DNA of 43,965 bases from Methanocella sp. (GTDB taxonomy: Archaea; Halobacteriota; Methanocellia; Methanocellales; Methanocellaceae), in the NCBI RefSeq assembly GCF_035506375.1, contig NZ_DATJPM010000022.1:1-43965 (forward strand), in the 5' to 3' direction. The notes below the pieces were generated by a model that was not told the origin of the DNA, did no database searches, and worked only from the letters and a program-made list of their open reading frames with translations. How positions within the stretch are numbered: position 1 is the stretch's first letter; each line of letters starts with the position of its first letter. Shown in pieces: positions 7,905 through 15,622 of this stretch. The translations under genes were made by a program, and so were the position numbers.

Positions 7905-9272
7905 TTAATTTCTAAAGCTCTGGATAGGCGCCGGTATCCTTCCGCCGCGCCTTACGAATCCCGCAGACGAGAACTTGTTCAGGGGCATCACGTAGCTGCC
8001 TCCGAGCAGCCCGCCGAACTCAACGTACTCGCCCTCTTTTCCGGCGGGTATGATGCGCACGCCGGTGGTCTTGCTATTTATCATGCCGATGGCGCACTCG
8101 TCCGCGATGATGGCGGAGAGCGTCTCAGGCGACGTGTCGCCAGGCACCACGAGCATGTCCAGGCCGACGGAACACACGCTGGTCATGGCCTCGAGCTTGT
8201 CGATGCCGATCGCGCCCGACTTAACGGCGTCCACCATGCCCGCGTCCTCGCTCACCGGTATGAAGGCGCCCGACAGGCCGCCCGTGTACGAGGTCGCCAT
8301 AGCGCCGCCCTTCTTCACGGCGTCCGTGAGCAGCGCGAGAGCCGCCGTGGTGCCGTGGGTGCCGCACTTCTCCAGGCCCATGACCTCGAGAATATTCGCC
8401 ACCGAGTCGCCCTCGGCCGGCGTCGGCGCCAGGGACAGGTCGACGATCCCGAACTCGACGTTAAGCCTTTGGGCCATTTCCCGGCCCACGAGCTCGCCCA
8501 TGCGGGTGATCTTGAACGAGGTCCTCTTGATGGTCTCGGACAGCTCGCCCAGGTCGGAGTTGTCCATCTGCGATAAAACGGCCCTGACGACGCCCGGCCC
8601 GGAGATGCCCACGTTGATGACGTTCTCGGGCTCGCCCTCGCCGTGGAACGCGCCTGCCATGAAAGGGTTGTCCGACGGGGCGTTGGCGAAGACGACCAGC
8701 TTGGCGCAGCCTACGGGGCTGATGGCCGCGGTCTTCTTGATGACCTGGCCCATGAGCAGTATGGCGTCCATGTTGATGCCGCTCTTCGTGGTGGCCACGT
8801 TGACAGAGCTGCACACCCGGTCCGTCGACGTGAGGGCCTCTGGTATGGAGCTTATGAGGATGGAATCGCCCGAGGTGAAGCCCTTGTGGACTAAGGCCGA
8901 GTAGCCCCCGATGAAGTCGATGTTGAGGTCCTTGGCCGCGCGGTCGAGCGTCCTCGCAACGGAGACGGCGCCCTCGATGGCCTTCGCGTCGGACTTGCCG
9001 GCGAGCGGCGTATCCAGTAAACTGGCTACCGGCGTCACGGAAATGCGCTTATTGACGATGGGTATGCCGAACTTTTCCTCGACGGCCTTCGCCTCGCTCA
9101 CGAGGTTCTCGGCCCTCGCCGTGACGGTCTCGTAGATGTTCTCGTTCATCGTCCTGATGTTATCCGAGATACATCCCCGCAGGCTGATGCCCATTGTGAC
9201 CGTGCGGATATCCAGGTGCTCCGCCTGGATCATGTGCACCGTTTCCAGGATCTCTTCGATGGAATAGATCAT
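7905..9272 (-). CDS. UPF0210 (PFL/DUF711 family) protein
   Basis: A 455-residue protein that I recognise as UPF0210, a widespread family related to the glycyl-radical PFL-like fold (DUF711). The N-terminus with TVTMGISLRGCISDNI and the C-terminal MPLNKFSSAGFVRRGGRIP are characteristic, and length is typical. It follows the ACT-domain gene by 2 bp and shares an operon with it; this UPF0237-UPF0210 pairing recurs in bacteria and archaea, suggesting that the ACT protein senses a small ligand for the larger partner. The biochemical activity is not established. Confidence 0.92.
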   Translation of the reverse strand: MIYSIEEILETVHMIQAEHLDIRTVTMGISLRGCISDNIRTMNENIYETVTARAENLVSEAKAVEEKFGIPIVNKRISVTPVASLLDTPLAGKSDAKAIEGAVSVARTLDRAAKDLNIDFIGGYSALVHKGFTSGDSILISSIPEALTSTDRVCSSVNVATTKSGINMDAILLMGQVIKKTAAISPVGCAKLVVFANAPSDNPFMAGAFHGEGEPENVINVGISGPGVVRAVLSQMDNSDLGELSETIKRTSFKITRMGELVGREMAQRLNVEFGIVDLSLAPTPAEGDSVANILEVMGLEKCGTHGTTAALALLTDAVKKGGAMATSYTGGLSGAFIPVSEDAGMVDAVKSGAIGIDKLEAMTSVCSVGLDMLVVPGDTSPETLSAIIADECAIGMINSKTTGVRIIPAGKEGEYVEFGGLLGGSYVMPLNKFSSAGFVRRGGRIPAPIQSFRN

Positions 9273-9274
9273 TC

Positions 9275-9571
9275 TCAGACCCTGTGCATGTACTTGAAGA
9301 TGTTCTCGTGCTGTACGGTGATCTGGACGCCCTGCTTCTTCCCGATCTGGGCCATTTTTTGCTGCAGCCGGGACAGGTCGTGGTCGGTGATGTCCGCGAT
9401 GAGGATCATGGTGAACAGCCCCTGGACGATGGTCTGGCTCAAGTCCTCTATATTTACGTTCTCGTCCGCCAGTGTCCTGGTGATGGAGGCGATGATGCCC
9501 GGGTGGTCGATGCCCGTAACGGTGATCACTGCACGTTCCTTTGCCATTTTAAATGCCTCGATGAATATCAT
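9275..9571 (-). CDS. ACT-domain protein (UPF0237)
   Basis: A 98-residue protein made almost wholly of ACT domains; ITVTGIDHPGIIASITRTL is the classic ACT start with the ligand-binding GxxHPG-type turn. Such proteins bind amino acids and act as regulators. The ATG overlaps the end of the tRNA methyltransferase gene by 4 bp and the stop is 2 bp before the UPF0210 gene, so all three are one minus-strand operon. The extension of about 8 residues at the N-terminus beyond the ACT core is normal. Confidence 0.92.
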   Translation of the reverse strand: MIFIEAFKMAKERAVITVTGIDHPGIIASITRTLADENVNIEDLSQTIVQGLFTMILIADITDHDLSRLQQKMAQIGKKQGVQITVQHENIFKYMHRV

Positions 9572-10581
9572 TTCCGCACCAGCGAAATATGCCTCGTCAG
9601 GCTCCTGTGGATATACTGCTCGTGCGTTTCAATCACATTAAACCCCGCTTCTTTTAATAGCTTTTCCATGGGCTCCCGGTAAACGACGACCGCGTAGCGG
9701 CCCGGCTTCAGCACCCGGTACATCTCCTTCAATGCGCCCTTGTGGAAATCCTCCAGGGACGCGCCCATGATGGGCGTGGACTGGCCGTAGGGAAAGTCGG
9801 TCACCATGGCGTCTATGGAGTCGCCCTTGATCGCCATGTTCGGCGAGTCCTGCCGGATCACGTCGTAGTTCTTGCCGTAGTGCCTGAGGTTCCACCTGGT
9901 CCCGTAGGCCATCTTTTTCTGTATGTCGCAGCCCACGACGTGGATGTCGTCGCCGATGAGTTCGCCTTCGACCAGGATGCCGCCCGTGCCCGACATGGGG
10001 TCTAATAAGTAACCGCTTCGTATCCTGGCCATATTTACTATGGCCCGGCTGATGCGGGGCATGAGCACGCCGGGCAGGAAAAACGGCTTCTTCAACGGTG
10101 CCCGCTCTTCGTACTGGCCCCGGTCCGGGCTCGCGACGAGCCTCCCGAATATACATTTGTCCTCGGTGATGATTGCGCGATATTCGGCATCCGGCCTGTT
10201 CAGGTCGACTTTATGGCCGCGGTGCCAGAGGACGGCGCCCAGCTCCCTTTCGAAGGACGAGTCGACGCTGCCGTACTCGCGGACCTTCCTGACCCGGACG
10301 AGGAACGTCTCGCCGGGGCCGAGGCGTATGTCGGCTTTCTCCGCCTCTTTCTTGATCTCATCTTTATCCGCCCTGCACTCGAAAATGAGCTCTAGTATGT
10401 GGTGCGAGAGCGCCAGCCGGCGCGCCAGGATATTCACGTCGGCGTCCGTGTCCACGACCAGCGCCTGGTCGTAGCTGCCGGTGACCGCATAGGCGTAGCC
10501 GTAAGCCTCGATACAGCCGATGACTTCGCTCTTCGGCAGTGTGGCATGCTCGCCGGATAACTCGAAAACAAGGCGCCTCAT
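9568..10581 (-). CDS. trmG10: tRNA (guanine(10)-N2)-methyltransferase, archaeal Trm11/TrmG10
   Basis: A 337-residue enzyme predicted to use S-adenosylmethionine to methylate N2 of guanosine 10 in tRNA. The N-terminal half carries a THUMP-type RNA-binding domain; the C-terminal half is a Rossmann methyltransferase with the SAM-binding LLDPMSGTGGILVEGELIG. The catalytic motif, usually DPPYG, reads DFPYG here (in MVTDFPYGQST). Length matches the archaeal family. First gene of the operon with the ACT and UPF0210 genes. The functional tie between tRNA modification and those two is not evident. Confidence 0.92.
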   Translation of the reverse strand: MRRLVFELSGEHATLPKSEVIGCIEAYGYAYAVTGSYDQALVVDTDADVNILARRLALSHHILELIFECRADKDEIKKEAEKADIRLGPGETFLVRVRKVREYGSVDSSFERELGAVLWHRGHKVDLNRPDAEYRAIITEDKCIFGRLVASPDRGQYEERAPLKKPFFLPGVLMPRISRAIVNMARIRSGYLLDPMSGTGGILVEGELIGDDIHVVGCDIQKKMAYGTRWNLRHYGKNYDVIRQDSPNMAIKGDSIDAMVTDFPYGQSTPIMGASLEDFHKGALKEMYRVLKPGRYAVVVYREPMEKLLKEAGFNVIETHEQYIHRSLTRHISLVRK

Positions 10582-10917
10582 GGTCGAGTCCTAATGACGT
10601 GGAGGAGTGATAAAACTTTGTATCTTTTTATCAACGTTGAATCGATATTTTTAAGCTCACTAAGCTGACGGAGGCACTATTTCCACCACAAGGGCACAAC
10701 GCCCACGGAGTTTCACAAAGACTTTTTCAGATGGAGACACGAAGGCCACAGAGCCCGGAGATAGCAACAGTTGCATGATCGTTAGAGAAATTTCATATAC
10801 TCCTATTACCGATTGATAGATAGTGCCGGTCTTGGCTGGGGGACAGCAATGCCGGCGTGTTATTTTTTTATGCAGTCCATTTACGGTATTTTTATATGCC
10901 GGGGCGACCATTAGCGC
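10582..10917. other. Intergenic region with a dispersed-repeat copy
   Basis: A 336-bp gap between divergent genes. Most of 10662-10765 is a copy of the dispersed element seen again at 30898-30960. TTTTTATCAACG and GATATTTTTAAG near 10626-10655 may be promoter elements for the minus-strand operon. TTTTTATATGCC near 10890-10901 is a TATA candidate for the PUA-domain gene. No credible protein is encoded here. Confidence 0.55.
10662..10765. repeat. Dispersed intergenic repeat, copy 1
   Basis: The 20-mer AAGCTGACGGAGGCACTATT at 10662-10681 is identical to 30898-30917. The following stretch (CCACCACAAGGGCA then CACGGAG then TCACAAAG) keeps the same order of words in both copies with a few substitutions. 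The rest (GACACGAAGGCCACAGAG) belongs to the same word family. Confidence 0.8.
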
Positions 10918-10920
10918 GTG

Positions 10921-11397
10921 ATGCTCGACAGGGTACGAACCATCGCGGATTACCAGTTCGGCAAAGGCGCCGGTAACGCTCTATTTCCCGACGGCGTGCG
11001 GTTAATCATGGGCCGCACGGGCCGCCTGAGGCAGGTCCTCGAGGGGGATAAGCGCATTGCAACCCTGAGAGCTAACGATGGCTTTCTCATTTTAAGCGCC
11101 TACGGCGGGCAAAAGCTAAAGCAGGCGCTGCCATCTCCCCAAAAACGGGTCATTATGAACGACGATGCGGCACCCTTCGTGGCGAAGGGAAAGACAGCCT
11201 TCTGCAAGTTCGTCGTGGACTGCGACCCCGAGATCCGCGCCCTGGAAGAGGTACTTGTGGTCGATAAGGACGATAACCTGCTGGCTACCGGGCAGGCGCT
11301 GCTGTGCGCCGCCGAGATGAAAGCCTTCAAGAAAGGCACCGCCGTGAGCGTCCGGTACGGCATCAAGGGCAAAGAGATGGCGCCCGAGGTCGATTAA
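10921..11397 (+). CDS. PUA-domain RNA-binding protein
   Basis: About 158 residues. The C-terminal 75 residues fit a PUA domain: RVIMNDDAAPFVAKGKTAF, then VVDCDPEIRALEEVLVVD and LLATGQALLCAAEM, the same order as the PUA of archaeosine tRNA-guanine transglycosylase and related archaeal proteins. The N-terminal 70 residues are a smaller domain of the kind that precedes PUA in such stand-alone archaeal proteins. Role is probably in tRNA or rRNA modification. GTG at 10918 directly before the ATG is an equally possible start; no clear ribosome site is visible, and a TATA element about 25 bp upstream suggests a nearly leaderless message. Confidence 0.82.
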   Translation: MLDRVRTIADYQFGKGAGNALFPDGVRLIMGRTGRLRQVLEGDKRIATLRANDGFLILSAYGGQKLKQALPSPQKRVIMNDDAAPFVAKGKTAFCKFVVDCDPEIRALEEVLVVDKDDNLLATGQALLCAAEMKAFKKGTAVSVRYGIKGKEMAPEVD

Positions 11398-11410
11398 ATA
11401 TTAGCAAGTT

Positions 11411-11445
11411 TCGAGAGAAGCTATATTTTTTTAAGCTCCTCTCGA
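11411..11445. promoter_or_regulatory. Inverted repeat flanking a TATA-like element
   Basis: TCGAGAG (11411-11417) and CTCTCGA (11439-11445) are perfect 7-bp arms around AAGCTATATTTTTTTAAG. The core GAGAGAAGCTATA resembles the GACAGAAGCTATA promoter of the large sensor gene 200 bp downstream. It may drive the small reading frame at 11509, or the hairpin could end the PUA gene transcript. Confidence 0.35.
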
Positions 11446-11508
11446 CATTACACATAGATAGGCATAAGGAAGTCAATGGTGTTCGATTAAGGGCTAGAAG
11501 TCTTTTCA

Positions 11509-11598
11509 ATGCCAGATTTCAACAAGGCCGCCGGGAGCCTTATCATCGGCGTGCTGTGCCTCGGCGGCTTATATATGACCATCGAAAAACGCGGTTAA
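11509..11598 (+). CDS. Possible 29-residue membrane microprotein
   Basis: An ATG-initiated frame of 29 codons encoding a peptide with one hydrophobic helix (core SLIIGVLCLGGLYM) flanked by charged ends (MPDFNKAAG and TIEKRG), a composition that random frames rarely give. It lies in the gap before the sensor gene, downstream of a TATA-like element near 11421. There is no clear ribosome site, and the stop is 2 bp before the GATTATGACAGAA box. Its position suggests a link to the membrane sensor downstream, but this is speculation. It could be a chance frame. Confidence 0.35.
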   Translation: MPDFNKAAGSLIIGVLCLGGLYMTIEKRG

Positions 11599-11600
11599 CA

Positions 11601-11621
11601 GATTATGACAGAAGCTATAAA
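11601..11621 (+). promoter_or_regulatory. Promoter of first sensor gene with shared 13-bp box
   Basis: GATTATGACAGAA (11601-11613) runs directly into the TATA element GCTATAAA. The same 13 bases abut the TATA of the paralogous gene at 15578. TATA spacing predicts a start near 11641, about 15 nt before the ATG at 11656, with AAGGGT in between as ribosome site. Confidence 0.6.
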
Positions 11622-11655
11622 TGAGGGACAATTCGTTTTTCATTAAGGGTAGCCC

Positions 11656-13869
11656 ATGCGACACAAGAGAGCCATGTTCGAATCATTACTGGCCATAGCG
11701 GCCATCCTCCTGATCTTCTCCTTCTACCTCATGGTCACGGGCTACGCTTTTACGACAACGCAGACGAACGCCACCGTCAAGTGGGACGCCCCGGGCAACG
11801 GCAGCATATACTATTTAAAGGCCTGCCAGGACGGCACGCTCCGCGCCCTGATGGACGGCCGCGTCAGCGCGACCGGCAGCGACGGCTCGCCGCTCTGGAG
11901 CGTGGACATACCCGACAGATGGTGGGTGGGCAGCAAATATTATGACCCGGCCGTGGACGTCGCGCCGGATGGCACCCTTTACGTCTATCTGCGGGCCAAC
12001 GTCACGCAGGCCGCCATGGAGCGCAGGCTGCCATACACCTACGCGGGCGACACCGCGATGGACATGGACGACCAGAATAAGCGCCTGATGGACGCGTACG
12101 CGGGGACGGAGTTCGCATACTCGCTGGACGAGCGGGTGCTGGCCATCTCGCCCAATGGCAGCATCCTCTGGAACGTGCCGCTGTCCACCGGGCTCTACGA
12201 CGCGGACATCGTCTTCCGTAACGACACCGTATACGTTTACCACGGCTACGAAGAGACGGCCCTCGATGCGGACGGCCGCATACTCTGGACGGCCGGCGAC
12301 GTGGGCGCCGCGCCCGCAGTGGACGAGGACGGGTACGTCTACGCGATGACGCCCGTCCACAGCGGCGAGCTGGACCCGAACAGGCGGGCCCTCTCGGGCA
12401 TCATCACGGCACTTTACCCTGATGGCACTATTTTTTGGCGCCAGGACATTGGTGAGGCGGCCTGCCGGTGGAAGGGCACCGTGCCTCTGTACAATAACGG
12501 CACGCTCTACCTGCCCCTCAACAACGGCATCGCCGCCATGGACAGGAGCGGCACGGTCCTGTGGACAAAACATTATAACGTGAGCACCGCCATATTCGAG
12601 CAGGCGCCCTTCGACAGCGCCGGAAATATCTACCTGAGGACCTTCGACGCGGGCATGTCGCTCAGCGAATATACGTTCAATGGCGAGACCTACTACTCGT
12701 ATATCGGCGGGTACCAGACCCGGGGCTCCCACATCTCGATCCTGCGGCCGGACGGCACCGAGCTCGCCAGTATAGACGGCTCCCGGGAGTACGTCTACGT
12801 CAACGACGGGATCGCCTACCAGGCGGACGTGCTCTACCCCGAGAACGAGCGGCGGCTCGGCGTGCTTGAGTCCGCCGTGCTGAAGGCCATCGACCTCAAG
12901 GGCAACCGGACCATATGGAGCCATAGCATAAGCCCCGGAGAAGCGGCGATGGCGACGCTCAACGCGTCCAGCGCCGAAAGCCTGCTTACCGGGAACGACC
13001 TGAAGAACGCGGCGGCCTTCAATGCCCACGGCTCTAATTTCACGCCGCAGTGCGTCTGCGGGGACTGTAGCTTCCGCATAATCCAGGGGAAGGACGTGAC
13101 CTACGTGGGCTTCTGGACTTACAACTATGAGGCGCCCGCCATCTACGGCCTGTCGAAAGTGGCATACTCTGGAGGCCTCTACGCCTTCGACCGGGCCGGC
13201 AACCTGCTCTGGTCCAGGCCGGTGGACTCCATCATAGGCTCCATGTACGAGAAGGACGGCACGATCTACTACAGCACGGGCAATGGCCGCATGTCGGCGG
13301 CCAGCATAGACTTCGTGACAGGGCTGGCCATGGCGGCGGCGCTCTATATCCTGATCCGGTTCGTCGCCGTGGGAGCCGTCTCCAGGGCCCGGGGCGCCGT
13401 CAGCAAGAACGAAAACCGTAATGTCGTGCTCCAGTATATCGTAGAGCATCCCGGCTCCACCATGTACGAGATCGCCCGCAGCCTCGAACTAAACAAGGGC
13501 ACCGTGCGCTATCATTTATTCATCCTCAGCGTCAACCACCGCATCGCCTCCATCAAGGCGGATAAGAAGTTCGTCCGCTACTTCCCCAATGCCGGCTCCT
13601 ACAGCAAGGACGAGCAGCTGCTCATGTCGCTCCTGCGCCGGGACACGATCCGGCGGGTCATGGAGGCGCTCCTGCGGAAGCCGGGCCTGTCGAACGTGCA
13701 GCTCTCGGCCGAGCTGAAAGTGCCCGAGAGCGCCATGAGCAAGCATATGAAGGAGCTTTGCATGAATGGCATCGTGGACCGGCTCCAGCAGAGCGGCGGC
13801 GTGTCCTACCGCATCCGGGATGACATGCGGGGCCCCGTCGCCCGGGCGCTCGAGCGTATGGCCGTATAA
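11656..13869 (+). CDS. Membrane-spanning one-component regulator: outside beta-propeller, inside tandem winged helices
   Basis: A 737-residue protein with a signal-anchor helix at residues about 8-30. A large outside domain (about 35-550) is built of PQQ/pyrrolo-quinoline-like propeller blades, recognisable by repeated words such as APDGTLYVY, DADGRILWTAGD and DRSGTVLWTKHY. A second membrane helix (about 554-574) follows, then a 160-residue cytoplasmic tail. The tail holds two winged helices: about 588-645 (HPGSTMYEIARSLELNKGTV as its HTH) and about 660-737 (KPGLSNVQLSAELKVPESAM). The plan implies that binding outside is passed through one helix to a DNA-binding domain at the membrane, without phosphorelay. 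A paralogue follows 1.75 kb downstream. The linker after the membrane helix, VAVGAVSRAR, and the first winged helix are better conserved between the two than the propeller. Ligand and targets are unknown. Confidence 0.85.
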   Translation: MRHKRAMFESLLAIAAILLIFSFYLMVTGYAFTTTQTNATVKWDAPGNGSIYYLKACQDGTLRALMDGRVSATGSDGSPLWSVDIPDRWWVGSKYYDPAVDVAPDGTLYVYLRANVTQAAMERRLPYTYAGDTAMDMDDQNKRLMDAYAGTEFAYSLDERVLAISPNGSILWNVPLSTGLYDADIVFRNDTVYVYHGYEETALDADGRILWTAGDVGAAPAVDEDGYVYAMTPVHSGELDPNRRALSGIITALYPDGTIFWRQDIGEAACRWKGTVPLYNNGTLYLPLNNGIAAMDRSGTVLWTKHYNVSTAIFEQAPFDSAGNIYLRTFDAGMSLSEYTFNGETYYSYIGGYQTRGSHISILRPDGTELASIDGSREYVYVNDGIAYQADVLYPENERRLGVLESAVLKAIDLKGNRTIWSHSISPGEAAMATLNASSAESLLTGNDLKNAAAFNAHGSNFTPQCVCGDCSFRIIQGKDVTYVGFWTYNYEAPAIYGLSKVAYSGGLYAFDRAGNLLWSRPVDSIIGSMYEKDGTIYYSTGNGRMSAASIDFVTGLAMAAALYILIRFVAVGAVSRARGAVSKNENRNVVLQYIVEHPGSTMYEIARSLELNKGTVRYHLFILSVNHRIASIKADKKFVRYFPNAGSYSKDEQLLMSLLRRDTIRRVMEALLRKPGLSNVQLSAELKVPESAMSKHMKELCMNGIVDRLQQSGGVSYRIRDDMRGPVARALERMAV

Positions 13870-13916
13870 AAAAAGATTTATAGGACATAAGCAATCAAAT
13901 GGGCCGTTGATATTCC

Positions 13917-14498
13917 ATGCGCTTTACGAAAACGCTCCTGACCGCTCTCGCCGGCATCGCGCTGATCTTCGCGGCTCTGCCCGCCCATGCCGTGGACGGC
14001 GACTACTTCTCCATCTCGGGCACGGTGACGGATGCCAACTGGAACCCTATCCCCGGGGCGCTTGTAATACTCTACGATAACGACTTCAACCAGGTCACGA
14101 CCCAGGACACGACCAGCAACGGCTATTTCGCCTTCGAGGGCGTCTCCGTGAAGACCAATCTCTGTAACCTGAGGATATCCTATAAGGACGCCGAAGGAAC
14201 TGTGCATGAGCTCCCGGGCTATTATATACCGTCCCAGACGGCCCACGGCACCATCGAGCTCAACGCGACGATGACGCACTATGACGACTACGCCCTCCCC
14301 GGCTCGCAGCCCAGGGCGACCCCGACTCCGGTTCCGACCCCGACCCCCGCTCCGACGACGGCTCCTACAGCAGACCCCGTGCCCCAGAATGACAACGGCC
14401 TTTACATAATCCTCTTCTTCAGCGGCTTCCTCACCGGCGCCTCTATGTCGCTGCTCGCCTGCATCGTTTTCATGCGCCCCAGGAAGCCCGCTAATTAA
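13917..14498 (+). CDS. Secreted, C-terminally anchored regulatory-like-domain protein
   Basis: A 193-residue surface protein. A signal peptide (residues about 1-22, ending PAHAVDG) is followed by a carboxypeptidase-regulatory-like sandwich (SISGTVTDANWNPIPGALVI, then TTSNGYFAFEGV). A Pro/Thr linker with repeated TPVPTPTPAP leads to a C-terminal membrane helix (about 160-184). It starts 47 bp after the sensor gene, so it may be cotranscribed or driven by the TTTATAGG near 13875-13882. The next gene is of the same type. These proteins are natural candidates for targets of, or partners to, the neighbouring sensor, but nothing in the sequence proves it. Confidence 0.8.
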   Translation: MRFTKTLLTALAGIALIFAALPAHAVDGDYFSISGTVTDANWNPIPGALVILYDNDFNQVTTQDTTSNGYFAFEGVSVKTNLCNLRISYKDAEGTVHELPGYYIPSQTAHGTIELNATMTHYDDYALPGSQPRATPTPVPTPTPAPTTAPTADPVPQNDNGLYIILFFSGFLTGASMSLLACIVFMRPRKPAN

Positions 14499-14555
14499 GC
14501 GATGATTATATAACTTATTTATATCATCATAATTTATTTGGATATGGGTGAGCGT

Positions 14556-15032
14556 ATGAGTAGGGCTTATCTCGTTCTGCCGGCGCTGGCCGTCCTGCTG
14601 GCCATCTGCACCGCTCCGGCCACTGCCAGTACCTGTACCGTTCATGGTTCGGTGACCGACGCCGCCGGTAACCCTGTCCAGGGCGCCGACGTCACGCTCT
14701 TTAACGGCGACCGCACGGAGATCACTTCAGTCAAGACGGACGCCTCCGGTAATTTCGTTTTCGCGAACGTGGACGTCGGCACGAATTTGTGCACGGTCAG
14801 GGTCTTCTATAACGACCTTCGCCAGACATACACGAACGCCGCCTATTTCGACGTGTGGTACCAGGCTTCGGGCGACGTGTCCGTACCGATAAAGGATGCC
14901 CGGCTTAATATGTACCATAAGGCATCTTCTACTGCAAGTTCCTCGGGCTCTCCATTCGCCACGCCAGCGCCGACATTTCTTATATCTATATTAACGCTGC
15001 TTACCGCTGCGATAATAGTTAAAAAGCATTAG
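14556..15032 (+). CDS. Small secreted regulatory-like-domain protein
   Basis: A 158-residue protein. ATG 14556 is chosen because GGGTGAG lies 3 bp upstream; TTG at 14538 is in frame but would swallow that ribosome site. A signal peptide (about 1-25, ending ATAST) precedes one regulatory-like domain (VHGSVTDAAGNPVQGADVTLF, which resembles its upstream neighbour). A short Ser/Ala/Thr linker and a C-terminal hydrophobic helix (about 137-154) ending in KKH anchor it. A TATA element near 14514-14524 gives it its own promoter. Sequence similarity to the upstream gene, including DVGTNLCTVR against SVKTNLCNLR, indicates a tandem duplication. Confidence 0.8.
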   Translation: MSRAYLVLPALAVLLAICTAPATASTCTVHGSVTDAAGNPVQGADVTLFNGDRTEITSVKTDASGNFVFANVDVGTNLCTVRVFYNDLRQTYTNAAYFDVWYQASGDVSVPIKDARLNMYHKASSTASSSGSPFATPAPTFLISILTLLTAAIIVKKH

Positions 15033-15224
15033 TAACCATGATCGTCGAGGCATCCAGGTTCTCGAAGATAAATGATGGTATGGCTTGCGATAAAAATGAT
15101 AGTTAGCATTATTAAAGCAATTTTGCTCCGTATAACCGTGCCTTTATAGTGAGAATAGTGTCCTCTGTGCCCTTCGTGCTCTTAAAACTAGATTGTTATG
15201 ATCTGGATATTCTTCTAAAAGACA

Positions 15225-15445
15225 TGGGAGGCGGGGCGCCGGTATGGGAGACCGCGCCCCTCCTTTTATAGGCAGCTTGTGGTCTTTTTTATCGATGAAA
15301 TAGCCCTGAAAAAACGGCTGCGGCGATGAGCTGTATGCCTTTGCACTCGGCATGATGTGAGATCGCCACGGGGCTCGTTTCCATCGATTCTCCAGGGCAT
15401 GAAACCCTGCTACAATCACTCCTATGGGCCGAGAGTATATATGCT
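15225..15445 (-). ncRNA. Candidate noncoding RNA with GC-rich hairpin
   Basis: On the minus strand a TATA element GCATATATAC (15444-15435) preceded by GATTATGAGAGAG predicts a transcript starting near 15414. It would contain a hairpin near its 5' end (CAGGG...CCCTG, 15396-15412). Further on is a long stem at about 15228-15263, in which GGGGCGC pairs with GCGCCCC, extended by GGT with ACC and GGA with TCC across small bulges. No good reading frame occupies it. The 3' end is not defined. This is inferred from promoter-like sequence and folding by eye, not proven. Confidence 0.3.
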
Positions 15446-15451
15446 CTCTCT

Positions 15452-15584
15452 CATAATCGCTAAAGACGCAAATCCGCGTGCGCCGGTCATACAGTTAGCC
15501 AAAAGCCGAATATGCGGCAACCGACCGGTAAAATTAGAATAAACCCCCAAAGCATGCCTTTTATCCCCTTCTTTAGCGATTATG
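15452..15584. repeat. 14-bp inverted repeat made by facing promoter boxes
   Basis: CATAATCGCTAAAG (15452-15465) and CTTTAGCGATTATG (15571-15584) are perfect inverse copies 105 bp apart. Each is followed, in its own outward direction, by an AGA-rich stretch and a TATA element. The pair therefore frames a divergent control region for the second sensor gene and the leftward transcript. Confidence 0.7.
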
Positions 15585-15600
15585 ACAGAAAGTATATTTA
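15578..15600 (+). promoter_or_regulatory. Promoter of second sensor gene with shared box
   Basis: GATTATGACAGAA (15578-15590) abuts the TATA element AGTATATTTA (15591-15600), the same arrangement as at 11601. TATA spacing puts transcription start at about 15620, making the message nearly or fully leaderless at the GTG start 15623. Confidence 0.6.
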
Positions 15601-15622
15601 AGCTACCTCAGAAGTATAACGT

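Larger units (their letters stand above)
15033..15622. other. 590-bp intergenic region with structured element and paired promoter boxes
   Basis: No convincing protein gene. A GTG-started frame of 91 codons on the minus strand (15144-15419) has an arginine/proline-rich composition without domain character. The region holds a dispersed-repeat fragment near 15155-15185 (read on the minus strand as GAGCACGAAGGGCACAGAGG), a very stable GC hairpin at 15225-15263, and two facing copies of the sensor promoter box: one at 15446-15458 pointing left and one at 15578-15590 pointing right. A minus-strand noncoding RNA is a reasonable candidate. Confidence 0.5.

Noticed and set aside
11815..13449. Long open frame (544 codons) on the minus strand opposite the first sensor gene
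   Set aside because: It is a by-product of high GC at third positions. The composition is rich in His, Arg, Val and Gly without domain pattern, while the plus strand encodes clear propeller and winged-helix motifs.
15144..15419. 91-codon GTG-started minus-strand frame downstream of the leftward promoter box
   Set aside because: No ribosome site, no domain character and a composition rich in Arg, Pro and Ser. It also runs through the GC hairpin. An RNA gene is preferred.
15033..15622. tRNA, RNase P RNA or 7S RNA gene in the large gap
   Set aside because: No T-loop, anticodon-arm or conserved RNase P/SRP words could be found on either strand.
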